36,867 nt of DNA, from assembly GCA_019694795.1 (NCBI GenBank), contig JAIBBF010000027.1, positions 1 to 36,867 of the forward strand. The letters are read 5' to 3'. This DNA is from Flavobacteriales bacterium (GTDB lineage Bacteria; Bacteroidota; Bacteroidia; Flavobacteriales_D; UBA2798). The position numbers and the translations under genes were made by a program. Position 1 is the stretch's first letter, and every line of letters begins with the position of its first letter. The notes under the pieces were generated by a model, which did no database searches, had not been told where the DNA came from, and saw only the letters and a program-made list of their open reading frames with translations. This document shows, piece after piece, positions 17,426-26,344 of this stretch.

Positions 17426-18448
17426 ATGCGAAAGATTTTTACCTATAACCTCCCTTTCTCGCTCGAATCCGGCGAAGTCCTTCCCCGATTGGAAATTGCT
17501 TATCATACCTATGGTCAGTTTCAACCCGGCAAGAACAATGTGGTATGGGTCTTCCATGCCCTTACTGCCAATAGTGATGCATCGGATTGGTGGAGCGGAT
17601 TGGTGGGTGAAGGCAAATTGTATAATCCCCAGGATCATTTTATCGTTTGCGCCAATATCATTGGTTCCTGTTACGGATCTACCGGACCATTGAGTGTAAA
17701 TCCCAAAAGTGGTCAACCTTATTTTCATTCTTTTCCATTTATCACCATACGTGATATGGTGAATGCACACCGCTTGCTTCGTCAGTTTTTAGGCATTGGT
17801 AAAATTCAATTCGGACTTGGTGGTTCTATGGGTGGATATCAATTACTCGAATGGGCCATTCAGGAACCGGATCTCTTTGAAAACATCGTTTTACTGGCAA
17901 CCTCCGCCAAAGAATCGGCATGGGGAATTGCTATTCACACAGCGCAACGCATGGCCATTGAATCGGATGCCACCTGGAAAGAAGAGCAAGTTCATGCAGG
18001 TAAAAACGGTCTTAAAACGGCTCGTGGAATCGGAATGCTTACGTACAGAAATTACGAAACCTTTGTAAAAGCACAAAGCGATTCCGATGAACGCATCCGC
18101 GATTTTAGTGCTGATTCCTATATCCGATATCAGGGCGATAAATTATCGATGCGCTTTAATGCTTTCTCCTATTACACCCTCAGCCGGGCGATGGATAGTC
18201 ACGATATTTCCCGCAATCGCATATCACCGGAGGTGGCCCTGCAAAAAATAAAATCCAAAACGCTGGTCATTGGCATTTCGAGCGATATTTTATGTCCACC
18301 CGCCGAACAGGAATTCCTCGCTAAAACCATTCCCGATGCAACACTCAGCATCATTGATTCGTCGTACGGTCATGATGGCTTTTTAATTGAGTTTAAGGCC
18401 ATTTCCGAACAAATATCTTCCCGATTCGGCGACCTGATCAGATATTAA
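17426..18448 (+). CDS. metX: Homoserine O-acetyltransferase family protein MetX
   Basis: The 340-residue alpha/beta hydrolase-fold enzyme acylates homoserine in the methionine pathway. It starts LPFSLESGEVLPRLEIAYHT, as in the family. The nucleophile is Ser134 in GGSMGGYQ, the Asp is in GISSDILCPP and the His in SYGHDGFLIE near the C-terminus. NIIGSCYGSTGP, the family's substrate-pocket segment, is present. The ATG at 17426 directly follows a -7 box; a TTG at 17414 lies inside that box and is rejected. The divergent osmC-metZ operon supplies the next step, sulfhydrylation. Acetyl versus succinyl donor preference cannot be read reliably by eye. Confidence 0.93.
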   Translation: MRKIFTYNLPFSLESGEVLPRLEIAYHTYGQFQPGKNNVVWVFHALTANSDASDWWSGLVGEGKLYNPQDHFIVCANIIGSCYGSTGPLSVNPKSGQPYFHSFPFITIRDMVNAHRLLRQFLGIGKIQFGLGGSMGGYQLLEWAIQEPDLFENIVLLATSAKESAWGIAIHTAQRMAIESDATWKEEQVHAGKNGLKTARGIGMLTYRNYETFVKAQSDSDERIRDFSADSYIRYQGDKLSMRFNAFSYYTLSRAMDSHDISRNRISPEVALQKIKSKTLVIGISSDILCPPAEQEFLAKTIPDATLSIIDSSYGHDGFLIEFKAISEQISSRFGDLIRY

Positions 18449-18511
18449 GTTTAGGTTTAGTAATTGTGACGATTTTTGCCGTAATTTTACATAACCTTAG
18501 AAAAGAAAACG

Positions 18512-20608
18512 ATGAAGAAAATTCTTCTGTTTGTTGCATTGTCGGCTTCTTATGAACTGGCATTTTCCCAATGTAATTTATCCATCAATCCTTCGCAGGA
18601 TACCCTCAACTGTGGTGGTGGAAACGTGAACCTTCAAGCGGTTTCGAGCGGTGGTGGAACATTTGCACTGGCGAACGATTTCAACCTTGGAAATGCCGGA
18701 TCCGGATGGAATATTTCTCCTGCCGGTACCTTTACCAATCCATGCGGACCCGCTCTCGACGGAACGACCTATATGTGGATGGGTGACATGACCGCAGCCC
18801 CAAGAACATTGCAAACCGCCCCTTTGGATGTATCCTGCGGAGGCGATATTTGTTTCGATTTTAAAATGGCTGTACAGGGTCTTGGATCACCATGTGAAGG
18901 ACCCGATTTAACCAGCGAAGGAGTTTACCTGGATTGGTCGATTGACGGAGGTGTTACATGGACAACCATCAACTATTTCCAACCCAATCCCGGCGGATGT
19001 TTAAATTCTTCGAATGGCGGATCAGGTTGTGACGGCGATTATACTGCATGGGCGAATTATTGTTTTACCATTCCTCCCGTTGCGCAAACAACAACTACCA
19101 TTTTCCAATGGTGGCAAAGCGGAAGCTCCGGAAATTTATACGACCACTGGGGAATTGATAACGTAACCATTTCATCCCTGAATTGCTCCGGTTATTATTA
19201 CGACTGGACACACATTCCCGGTAGTCCGGATGATTCCCTCATTACAGAAAATATCACTACTACAACTACTTTCGATGTATTATATACCAATGGCGTAGAT
19301 GATACCTGTTATGCTTCCATCACCATTGTGGTTGACACTACACTTGATGTCAGTTTAACCTCCACAAACGAAACCTGCGACGATGCCAATAACGGAACCC
19401 TGGCCACAACTGTAGGAGGAGGATTTAATCCATACACGTATGTATTGGTAGGACCATCCGGCTCCAGTAATTCTACCGGAAATTTCAGCGGTTTAATTGA
19501 TGGAAACTACACCATGCAGGTAACTGATAATATCGGCTGCTACGGAGAACAAACCGTTACGATACAACCCGGAAATCCGTTGAGCGGAAATGCAAATACG
19601 GTATTAGAAAGTTGCAATGGCGCCAATGATGGATCGGCAACTTTAACCGGCAGTGGTGGAAATGGAAATTATACTTATGCAATCAGCGGACCTATCTCTG
19701 CAAGTAATTCAAGTGGAAATTTCATTGGATTACCTTCCGGAAATTATTCGGTAAACGTAACCGATAATCAGGGTTGTGCCGGTACCTTTACATTCACGCT
19801 GAATGCTGGTCCAACCGTTAACGGAAATATCAATACAACACCTGAAACCTGTTTCGAATACAACAATGCACTTGCAGTTCCATCTGCCAATGGAGGAACA
19901 GGTCCTTACACCTACATTCTTTCCGGTCCTGTTAACGACACCATTAGCTCAGGAAACTTCAACAATCTTCCTGCAGGTAATTATTCAGTTTTAGTTACTG
20001 ATGCCAACGGATGTACAGATGTACTCACGTTCACATTGAACAATGCAACTCCGGTGGTGGCAGACTTTACTGCATCACCAGTGGTGGGACCAGCACCTTT
20101 AACGGTGAATTTCACCAATCTTTCAACTGGAGCAACCAATTTCAATTGGATTTTCGGTGATGGCAACACCTCTAACGCCAGTGATCCGAGCAACACGTAT
20201 ACAACAGAAAGTACATTTACTGCCATCCTCATCGCATCGAATGGTCCTTGCGTTGACACGGCCATGATCGACATTACCACATTAACTTCTTCTTTCTTTT
20301 TACCCAATGTATTTTCACCCAATGGTGATGGAGACAATGATGAATTTGAATTCCAACCCATGAATGTGGTTTCATTAAGCGCACGTATTTACAATCGCTG
20401 GGGAACGCAAGTGGCAGAAATTACTTCTCCTACCGGAAAATGGGATGGAAAAGATAAAGGCGGAAAAGAATGTCCTGATGGTGTTTATTATTACGTTTTA
20501 GAAATCAACACTGCCGTTGAACCTACCGTTTACGATCCGAATCCGAGAGAATTAAGCGGAACACAATTTACCTTCAATGGAACGGTAACACTGATTAGAA
20601 AAAAATAA
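18512..20608 (+). CDS. SprB-repeat/PKD surface protein with type B T9SS sorting domain
   Basis: The 698-residue exported protein has a signal peptide (MKKILLFVALSASYELAFSQ). A Cys-rich N-terminal half is followed by three tandem SprB-like repeats of about 79 residues starting near 286, 365 and 444, each with an E-T/S-C start, a GNY core and (V)TD-N-GC end. A PKD domain covers about 511-592 (FTASPVVGPAPLTVNFTN, FNWIFGDGN). The C-terminal 100 residues (FFLPNVFSPNGDGDNDEF, IYNRWGTQV, WDGKDKGG, CPDGVYYYVL) form the gliding-motility-associated CHU_C/type B sorting domain. It is expected on the cell surface as an adhesin-like protein secreted by the type IX system, perhaps with a PorP/SprF partner. 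It is followed by a bidirectional terminator. Ligand unknown. Confidence 0.9.
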   Translation: MKKILLFVALSASYELAFSQCNLSINPSQDTLNCGGGNVNLQAVSSGGGTFALANDFNLGNAGSGWNISPAGTFTNPCGPALDGTTYMWMGDMTAAPRTLQTAPLDVSCGGDICFDFKMAVQGLGSPCEGPDLTSEGVYLDWSIDGGVTWTTINYFQPNPGGCLNSSNGGSGCDGDYTAWANYCFTIPPVAQTTTTIFQWWQSGSSGNLYDHWGIDNVTISSLNCSGYYYDWTHIPGSPDDSLITENITTTTTFDVLYTNGVDDTCYASITIVVDTTLDVSLTSTNETCDDANNGTLATTVGGGFNPYTYVLVGPSGSSNSTGNFSGLIDGNYTMQVTDNIGCYGEQTVTIQPGNPLSGNANTVLESCNGANDGSATLTGSGGNGNYTYAISGPISASNSSGNFIGLPSGNYSVNVTDNQGCAGTFTFTLNAGPTVNGNINTTPETCFEYNNALAVPSANGGTGPYTYILSGPVNDTISSGNFNNLPAGNYSVLVTDANGCTDVLTFTLNNATPVVADFTASPVVGPAPLTVNFTNLSTGATNFNWIFGDGNTSNASDPSNTYTTESTFTAILIASNGPCVDTAMIDITTLTSSFFLPNVFSPNGDGDNDEFEFQPMNVVSLSARIYNRWGTQVAEITSPTGKWDGKDKGGKECPDGVYYYVLEINTAVEPTVYDPNPRELSGTQFTFNGTVTLIRKK

Positions 20609-20628
20609 TAAAATAGAATCAAAAGTAA

Positions 20629-20655
20629 AGGTCATCTGAACGATGACCTTTTTTT
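20629..20655. terminator. Bidirectional terminator between convergent genes
   Basis: AGGTCATC and GATGACCT form a perfect stem around TGAAC, with a run of seven Ts on the plus-strand side and short A-rich sequence on the other. The T run touches the stop codon of the leftward NlpC/P60 gene. Confidence 0.8.
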
Positions 20656-21133
20656 ATTTCAATAATCGGCGAACCGAAATAAATCGCGAAGGATAATTGG
20701 AATTTTCGTAATCGGTAATGACCACTCCGGGATGTTTTTTGGAAGAGGAAGCGTGAATGAAATGAATTTTTTCGGTGGTATCGCTGATGATGATTCCTAC
20801 ATGTCCCACCGATTTATCATTCGGATTAGTTCCGCGGAATAAAATTATATCACCTTTTCTGGCTTCTTTTAATTCAATGGCTTCACCGGTATTAGCTAAA
20901 CCTGAAGAAGACCGTTGAATGCTATATCCGAAACGGGAAAAAACATAATGCACAAAACCGGAACAATCGAAACCCGATGGTGAAGCACCGGCCCATACAT
21001 AAGGCGTACCCAAAAATTCTTTTGCATACGACACCACAGAATCTGCAATGGAAACAGAATGATTCACCGCCAGAGAATCGGAAGATGAAGGTCCACCCTG
21101 CAACATCGCCGCTATGTAAAGTGCTTTAATCAC
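20654..21133 (-). CDS. NlpC/P60 family peptidoglycan hydrolase
   Basis: This C40-family cysteine peptidase, about 160 residues, cleaves D-Glu-linked peptides in peptidoglycan. The catalytic Cys lies in PSGFDCSGFVHYVF, His in KSVGHVGIII and the polar third residue in IHFIHASS; the domain starts ADSVVSYAKEFLGTPYVWAGAS. The N-terminus is unsettled. A TTG at 21151 gives the longest frame but precedes a -7 box at 21138-21145. GTG at 21133, used here, would give an almost leaderless transcript and a short hydrophobic N-terminus. ATG at 21106 would remove that segment. It follows hisIE by 48 bases but seems to have its own promoter. Confidence 0.88.
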   Translation of the reverse strand: MIKALYIAAMLQGGPSSSDSLAVNHSVSIADSVVSYAKEFLGTPYVWAGASPSGFDCSGFVHYVFSRFGYSIQRSSSGLANTGEAIELKEARKGDIILFRGTNPNDKSVGHVGIIISDTTEKIHFIHASSSKKHPGVVITDYENSNYPSRFISVRRLLK

Positions 21134-21137
21134 ACTA

Positions 21138-21145
21138 CAAAAGTA
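21138..21145 (-). promoter_or_regulatory. -7 box for the NlpC/P60 gene
   Basis: TACTTTTG on the minus strand matches TAnnTTTG. It lies in the hisIE-NlpC gap, so the hydrolase is probably transcribed independently of the his genes. Confidence 0.45.
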
Positions 21146-21181
21146 CGGCAATCGAAAAAAAAAGCGAAATTTTCTGTCACA

Positions 21182-21772
21182 TCACTTGTGACGTGAAGCC
21201 AGGACTTCAATTACATCACTCAGTTTAAAACCTTTAGCCTGTAATAAAACCAGATAATGAAAAAGCAAATCGGCCGATTCATTGAGAAATAATTCCTGAT
21301 TCTGATCTTTTGCTTCAATCACCACCTCAACGGCTTCTTCGCCCACTTTCTGCGCAATTTTATTTATTCCCATAGCAAAAAGTGAAGCAGTATATGAACT
21401 TTCAGGATTTTGATTTTTTCGTTCCGATATGACTTCTTCCAATTTGGAGAGAAAAGAAATATCAATTGAATTTTTTTCGTTCCAGCAGGTATCTGCACCG
21501 GTGTGACAAACTGGTCCCACCGGGTTAACTTTAAACAACAACGCATCCGCATCGCAGTCGACCGCCCATGAAACGAGGTTTAAAAAATTCCCGGACGACT
21601 CACCTTTCGTCCACAATCTGTTTTTACTTCTGCTGAAAAAAGTAATTTGTTTTTCGTTTAAGGTTTTATCAAATGCTTCCTGATTCATATAACCCAGCAT
21701 TAACACTTTACCTGAGTGATGATCCTGAATAATGGCAGGAATTAATCCGTTGGAATCGTAGTTTATATTCAT
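21182..21772 (-). CDS. hisIE: Bifunctional HisIE: phosphoribosyl-AMP cyclohydrolase / phosphoribosyl-ATP pyrophosphatase
   Basis: The 196-residue fusion catalyses the second and third steps of histidine synthesis. Residues 1 to about 105 are the HisI cyclohydrolase (VLMLGYMNQEAF, FFSRSKNRLWTKGESSGN, DCDADALL, CHTGADTCW with the zinc/Mg ligands). Residues about 110-196 are the HisE helical domain (YTASLFAMGINKIAQKVGEE, AVEVVIEAK, ESADLLFHYLVLL). It is the last his gene of the cluster, eight bases after hisF. Confidence 0.96.
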   Translation of the reverse strand: MNINYDSNGLIPAIIQDHHSGKVLMLGYMNQEAFDKTLNEKQITFFSRSKNRLWTKGESSGNFLNLVSWAVDCDADALLFKVNPVGPVCHTGADTCWNEKNSIDISFLSKLEEVISERKNQNPESSYTASLFAMGINKIAQKVGEEAVEVVIEAKDQNQELFLNESADLLFHYLVLLQAKGFKLSDVIEVLASRHK

Positions 21773-21780
21773 AGCTGAAG

Positions 21781-22536
21781 TTATAGACGGACAGAAATAT
21801 GTTTTGATTTTAAGTAGGCTTTTAATTCGGGAACGGGTATTTCCCCAAAGTGAAAAATACTGGCTGCCAATGCTGCATCCGCTTTTCCATTGGTAAACAC
21901 TTCTTCGAAATGCGCCATTGTCCCTGCGCCCCCACTGGCAATTACAGGAATATTTACCGATTCGGATAATTGACGAAGCGCTGAACAGGCAAAACCTTGT
22001 TTGGTTCCATCATGATCCATTGATGTAAATAACAATTCCCCTGCTCCTCGTTCTTCTGCTTCTTTTGCCCATTGAAACAGATCCAGATCCGTTGCAATTC
22101 GTCCACCGTTCAAATGCACTTTCCATTGATCATTCACCAAACGTGCATCGATGGCAACAACAACACACTGCGATCCGAATTTAGCCGCCAGTTCGGTGAT
22201 TAATTCAGGATTTTTTACGGCCGAGGAATTGATTGAAATTTTATCGGCGCCGGATTGTAATAAAACGGAGACATCTTCTACAGAGGAGATTCCGCCTCCC
22301 ACCGTAAATGGAATATTAATCGCCTGTGCAATTTTTCGCACTAATTCACTAAGTGTTTTTCTTTTTTCGTTGGTGGCAGTAATATCTAAAAACACCAATT
22401 CATCTGCACCAGAATCGGCATATGCCTTTGCCAGCTCAACGGGATCACCGGCATCACGAAGATCAATAAAGTTGACGCCCTTCACCGTTCTTCCGTCCTT
22501 AATATCCAGACATGGTATAATTCGTTTGGTCAGCAT
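21781..22536 (-). CDS. hisF: Imidazole glycerol phosphate synthase, cyclase subunit HisF
   Basis: The 251-residue TIM barrel uses ammonia from HisH to make imidazole glycerol phosphate and AICAR. The catalytic aspartates are Asp11 (CLDIKDG) and Asp130 (VVAIDARL). Phosphate-binding loops FTVGGGISS and [11 protein letters not shown] are present. It lies between hisA (14-base gap) and hisIE (8-base gap). Its partner HisH is encoded about 3.2 kb upstream, beyond two polyamine genes. Confidence 0.97.
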   Translation of the reverse strand: MLTKRIIPCLDIKDGRTVKGVNFIDLRDAGDPVELAKAYADSGADELVFLDITATNEKRKTLSELVRKIAQAINIPFTVGGGISSVEDVSVLLQSGADKISINSSAVKNPELITELAAKFGSQCVVVAIDARLVNDQWKVHLNGGRIATDLDLFQWAKEAEERGAGELLFTSMDHDGTKQGFACSALRQLSESVNIPVIASGGAGTMAHFEEVFTNGKADAALAASIFHFGEIPVPELKAYLKSKHISVRL

Positions 22537-22550
22537 ACTCCAAAACTAAA

Positions 22551-23270
22551 TCATGCGTGAAACAAACTCAAATCGTTTAATTTGATTTTGCCCTCATAGA
22601 TGGCTTTACCAATGATGCATGCGTACAATCCTTTCTCTCTTAAACGGTATAAATCATCCATCGATGCCACGCCGCCACTTGCAATCAGTTTTAGATTAGG
22701 AGTTTCATTCAAAATTTTCTCGTACAAAGCGAATGAAGGTCCTTCCAACATTCCGTCTTTGCTAATATCGGTACAAATGCAATATTCAATTCCCTTTTCG
22801 CTATAATCACGAATAAAATCATAAATGAATTCATCCGTTTCTTCCAACCAGCCGGAAACTGCAATGCGTTCGTTTTTTGCATCTGCTCCCAGAATTATTT
22901 TTTCGGATCCGAATTGGGAAATCCAGCTTAGAAATGTTTCTTTATTTTTAACGGCAATACTTCCGCCGGTAATTTGTTTTGCTCCACATTCAAATGCAAT
23001 GCGTAAATCGTTGTCGGATTTTAATCCACCTCCAAAATCGATATGCAGCGATGTTTCGTTGGCTATTTTTTCAAGGACTTTCCAATTGATAATTTTTCCT
23101 GCCTTTGCCCCATCCAAATCCACCAAATGCAAATTCCGAATTCCCGCATCCTGAAATTGCATGGCGATTTCGAGTGGATGCTCGTTATAAATTTTCTTCT
23201 GGCTATAATCGCCTTTGGTTAGCCGGACACATTTTCCGTCGATGATATCTATGGCAGGAATTAATCGCAT
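22551..23270 (-). CDS. hisA: ProFAR isomerase HisA
   Basis: The 239-residue TIM-barrel isomerase (Amadori rearrangement, fourth step of histidine synthesis) has Asp8 in [14 protein letters not shown] and Asp130 in [13 protein letters not shown] as the acid/base pair, plus DFGGGLKSD and [12 protein letters not shown] phosphate loops. It starts 13 bases after the stop of nspC and is followed by hisF after 14 bases. It is therefore very likely co-transcribed with the decarboxylase gene upstream. Confidence 0.96.
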   Translation of the reverse strand: MRLIPAIDIIDGKCVRLTKGDYSQKKIYNEHPLEIAMQFQDAGIRNLHLVDLDGAKAGKIINWKVLEKIANETSLHIDFGGGLKSDNDLRIAFECGAKQITGGSIAVKNKETFLSWISQFGSEKIILGADAKNERIAVSGWLEETDEFIYDFIRDYSEKGIEYCICTDISKDGMLEGPSFALYEKILNETPNLKLIASGGVASMDDLYRLREKGLYACIIGKAIYEGKIKLNDLSLFHA

Positions 23271-23283
23271 TAACCAATTTTAT

Positions 23284-24420
23284 TTAACTCATTCTTGATT
23301 TATAATCTTCATATCCGAATTTACGGATCAGTTTAAATTGCTGATCGGCAGTCCACATTCCATAGGAAGGATGTTTCACTCCATTGAACATGGTGGTCTT
23401 TACCATGGTATAGTGAATCATATCATCAAACACCATTGTATCGCCGATCTGCAATTCCTTTTCAAAGGAATATTCGAACATATAATCGCCACTTAAACAA
23501 CTGGTCCCTCCCACCCGATACGTCGGTTTTCCCTCTACAGGATCCGTAGCTCCCCAGATTTTGGGTCGGTATGGCATTTCAAGACAATCCGGCATATGTG
23601 CGGTAAAGGAAACATCCAGCATAGCAGTTTTAACACCGTTATTTTCCACGATATCGAGTACGGTCGACACGAGATAACCCGTTCGCCATGCAAAGGCTGA
23701 GCCGGGCTCTAAAATCACTTGCAGATTCGGGTAGCGTTGTTTAAATGCTGTTAATACACCAATGAGATGTTGAATATCGTAACCTTCGCGCGTCATTAAA
23801 TGTCCGCCACCAAAATTCACCCATTTGCATTGTGGTAAAAGATGACCAAATTTCTTTTCGAAAGCCTGCAGTGTTTTTTCAAGTGTATACGAATCATTTT
23901 CGCATAGGGCATGAAAATGTAAACCTTCAATTCCTTCCGGAAGTTTTGCACCAAAATGTTCGGAAGAAACACCCAGTCGCGAATTGGGTGAGCAGGGATT
24001 ATACAATTCGGTGGTTACTTCCGAATATTCGGGGTTTACGCGAATACCGATTGACACCCCTTTTACTTTGCATTTTTCTTTATAGCGTTCAAACTGCGAA
24101 AGCGAGTTAAATGTCATTACCGAAGAATATTCGAGTAATTCATCCACCTCATCAGGAGAAATCGCTACTACGTAGGAATGCGCTTTGGTTTTCATTTCTT
24201 CATAACACAAACGCGCTTCATTGAGCGAACTGGCGGTAGCACCTTTGATGTATTCGCGCACAATTGGGAAAGTACTCCACATGGAGAAACCTTTAAATGC
24301 AAGAATAATTTCTACACCTGCCGATTGAGCAACGTGGCGAATCAGCGATAAATTTTTTCGCAATAATTCTTCTTCAATCACATAACAGGGCGCCGGTATT
24401 TTTTCGATTTCTATAGCCAT
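23284..24420 (-). CDS. nspC: Carboxynorspermidine/carboxyspermidine decarboxylase
   Basis: The 378-residue PLP-dependent enzyme of the alanine racemase/ornithine decarboxylase fold makes spermidine or norspermidine from the carboxy precursor. The PLP lysine is Lys43 in ILAFKGFSMWSTF. Downstream are VNFGGGHLMTREGYD, the EPGSAFAWRTGYLVS phosphate loop and the GTSCLSGDYMFEY motif with the active-site cysteine. The gene for the preceding enzyme lies upstream, which supports the assignment over other group IV decarboxylases. The ATG is only nine bases from the end of a terminator's T run. hisA follows after 13 bases. Substrate chain length cannot be determined from sequence. Confidence 0.93.
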   Translation of the reverse strand: MAIEIEKIPAPCYVIEEELLRKNLSLIRHVAQSAGVEIILAFKGFSMWSTFPIVREYIKGATASSLNEARLCYEEMKTKAHSYVVAISPDEVDELLEYSSVMTFNSLSQFERYKEKCKVKGVSIGIRVNPEYSEVTTELYNPCSPNSRLGVSSEHFGAKLPEGIEGLHFHALCENDSYTLEKTLQAFEKKFGHLLPQCKWVNFGGGHLMTREGYDIQHLIGVLTAFKQRYPNLQVILEPGSAFAWRTGYLVSTVLDIVENNGVKTAMLDVSFTAHMPDCLEMPYRPKIWGATDPVEGKPTYRVGGTSCLSGDYMFEYSFEKELQIGDTMVFDDMIHYTMVKTTMFNGVKHPSYGMWTADQQFKLIRKFGYEDYKSRMS

Positions 24421-24428
24421 AACGTGCT

Positions 24429-24462
24429 AAAAAAAAGGCTGAATTCAAATCTGAACTCAGCC
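24429..24462 (-). terminator. Strong terminator between the two polyamine genes, possibly an attenuator
   Basis: On the minus strand GGCTGAGTTCA pairs with TGAATTCAGCC (one G-U) around GATT, is extended by AAA/UUU, and runs into eight Ts. It ends nine bases before the nspC start. The upstream segment CTGAACT-AAAT-CAGC, which includes the synthase stop codon, could instead pair with the terminator's left arm (GCTGAGTTCAG) through 7 plus 4 base pairs. That makes a possible anti-terminator. The alternative fold is only a reading by eye. Confidence 0.85.
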
Positions 24463-24485
24463 TTTCATGATAAATAAAAGCTGAT

Positions 24486-25691
24486 TTAGTTCAGTTCAAG
24501 ATCTACATTATGCAATTCATGCCAAGGCAATCCTTGTTTGTTTAATTGTTCCATGAACGGATCCGGATCGAATTGTTCAACATTGAACACACCTGCTCCA
24601 CCCCATTTTCCGGTTAAGAACATCATTGCACCAATCATAGCAGGAACACCGGTAGTATAACTTACGGCTTGCGTTCCGGTTTCTTTAAATGCAATTTCGT
24701 GCGAGCAATTGTTATAAACGTAGTACGTTTTTTCTTTACCGTCTTTTATTCCTTTAATTCTGCAACCAATGGAAGTTTCTCCTTTGTAGTTTTCACCAAG
24801 GTCACCCGGATTAGGAAGAACGGCTTTTAAAAATTGAATCGGAACGATTTCTTTTCCTTCATAAATGATAGGATCAATACGCGCCATTCCGATGTTTTGT
24901 ATAACGCGGAGATGGGTTAGGTATTCCTGACCGAATGTCATCCAGAAACGCGCACGCTTAATGGTCGGGAAATTTTTCACCAACGACTCCAGCTCTTCGT
25001 GATAGATGAGGTAGGATTCTTTGGGACCAATATTCGGATAGTTCAAGGGCATGTGAATTTCATGCGGTTCGGTTTCTACCCATTGTCCGTTTTCCCAATA
25101 TTTACCTTTTTGAGTCACCTCACGGATATTGATTTCAGGATTAAAATTGGTAGCAAAAGCCTTACCGTGGTCACCTGCATTACAATCTACGATATCGAGG
25201 TAATGCATTTCATCGAAATGATGTTTTGCTGCATAAGCTGCATATACACCTGTAACTCCTGGGTCAAATCCGCAACCCAGAATAGCCGTTAATCCGGCTT
25301 GTTTGAATTTCTCCTGATAAGCCCATTGCCATTTGTATTCAAATTTAGCTTCATCTTTCGGCTCATAATTGGCTGTATCCATGTAATGGGTACCTGTTGC
25401 GAGACAAGCATCCATTATGGTTAAATCCTGATAAGGTAATGCAAGATTAACCACCAATTTTGGCTGATGCTTCTTAAACAATGCGATCAATTCCGCCACA
25501 TTATCGGCATCTACCTGATCGGTTTGAATACTCACACCCAATTGCGCTTTAATATCAGCCGCAATTTTGTCGCACTTGGATTTAGTACGACTGGCAAGAA
25601 CAATCTCAGTGAAAACACCGGGATTCATGGCGCATTTGTAAGTGGCGACTTGTCCAACCCCACCGGCACCGATAATCAGAACTTTCGACAT
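24486..25691 (-). CDS. Carboxynorspermidine synthase (saccharopine dehydrogenase-like)
   Basis: The 401-residue NADPH-dependent enzyme reductively condenses aspartate semialdehyde with a diamine (putrescine or diaminopropane) to carboxy(nor)spermidine. The N-terminal Rossmann motif is LIIGAGGVGQVATYK, followed by the saccharopine-dehydrogenase-like DTANYEPKDEAKFEYKWQWA and ILGCGFDPGVTGVYAAYA. Saccharopine dehydrogenase itself is the main alternative. The neighbouring carboxynorspermidine decarboxylase gene argues for the polyamine role. It lies 61 bases after hisH and is followed by a strong terminator. The product acts in the cytoplasm. Confidence 0.9.
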   Translation of the reverse strand: MSKVLIIGAGGVGQVATYKCAMNPGVFTEIVLASRTKSKCDKIAADIKAQLGVSIQTDQVDADNVAELIALFKKHQPKLVVNLALPYQDLTIMDACLATGTHYMDTANYEPKDEAKFEYKWQWAYQEKFKQAGLTAILGCGFDPGVTGVYAAYAAKHHFDEMHYLDIVDCNAGDHGKAFATNFNPEINIREVTQKGKYWENGQWVETEPHEIHMPLNYPNIGPKESYLIYHEELESLVKNFPTIKRARFWMTFGQEYLTHLRVIQNIGMARIDPIIYEGKEIVPIQFLKAVLPNPGDLGENYKGETSIGCRIKGIKDGKEKTYYVYNNCSHEIAFKETGTQAVSYTTGVPAMIGAMMFLTGKWGGAGVFNVEQFDPDPFMEQLNKQGLPWHELHNVDLELN

Positions 25692-25752
25692 TTCTATTTA
25701 ATTTAAGGCTGCAATAATAGCAATTTTGAACCTACCCTGAAAGAGGAAAATG

Positions 25753-26340
25753 TTATGAAATGGAAAGGAAATTCTGAAGCATCCTTTCCCCGGCCCTTCC
25801 GCTTTTTTCCGGATGAAATTGCACTGCATGGAAATTGTTCCGCTTTAAAGAAGCAGAAAAGGGCAAAATATAATCCGTAATGGCCGAGGTACATAACCCA
25901 GTTTCAGCAAAATAGCTGTGAACATAATAGACAAACTCATGCTCATTCAGTCCCGCATATAAGGTATCGGAATACGACGAAATCGAATTCCAGCCTACGT
26001 GTGGTACTTTTTCGGCAGCAGCAGGAAATCGCATCACCCGGTGAGGAAAAACGCCAAGACAGGTGGTATTTCCTTCTTCTGACGATTCGCAAAGTAATTG
26101 CATACCGAGGCAAATCCCCAAAACCGGTTGCTTTAAAGAAGGAATAACTTGATCCAGACCACGACTTTTTAGAATTTCCATAGCAGAAGAAGCTTCGCCC
26201 ACACCAGGAAAAATAACCCGGTCGGCCGATTGAATCAATTCAGGATCTGCTGTTAGGTTCCCCTTGGCGCCAATTCGCTCCAGGGCGAACAAAACCGACT
26301 GAACATTTCCGGATCCGTAATCGATAACAGCAATTTTCAT
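25753..26340 (-). CDS. hisH: Imidazole glycerol phosphate synthase, glutaminase subunit HisH
   Basis: The 195-residue class I glutamine amidotransferase supplies ammonia to HisF. The triad is Cys77 in LGICLGMQLL, His176 and Glu178 in VQFHPEKSG; FPGVGEASSAM contains the oxyanion-hole glycines. Position is unusual: hisF and hisA lie downstream, but two polyamine genes intervene. hisG, hisD, hisC and hisB are absent from the window. A candidate promoter at 26345-26375 sits just upstream. Confidence 0.96.
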   Translation of the reverse strand: MKIAVIDYGSGNVQSVLFALERIGAKGNLTADPELIQSADRVIFPGVGEASSAMEILKSRGLDQVIPSLKQPVLGICLGMQLLCESSEEGNTTCLGVFPHRVMRFPAAAEKVPHVGWNSISSYSDTLYAGLNEHEFVYYVHSYFAETGLCTSAITDYILPFSASLKRNNFHAVQFHPEKSGRAGERMLQNFLSIS

Positions 26341-26344
26341 AGGA

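Noticed and set aside
19364-20040. Regular repeats that could suggest a repeat array
   Set aside because: They are protein-level repeats of about 236 bases in an open frame, not short identical repeats with spacers, so not CRISPR.
19981-20361. Antisense frame of 126 codons over the SprB-repeat protein
   Set aside because: It overlaps a clear PKD and sorting-domain region on the plus strand and has no recognisable motif.
21166-21188. Hairpin GTCACA / TGTGAC at the hisIE stop, considered as a terminator
   Set aside because: Only six pairs, and the T run begins some 12 bases later; too weak to call.
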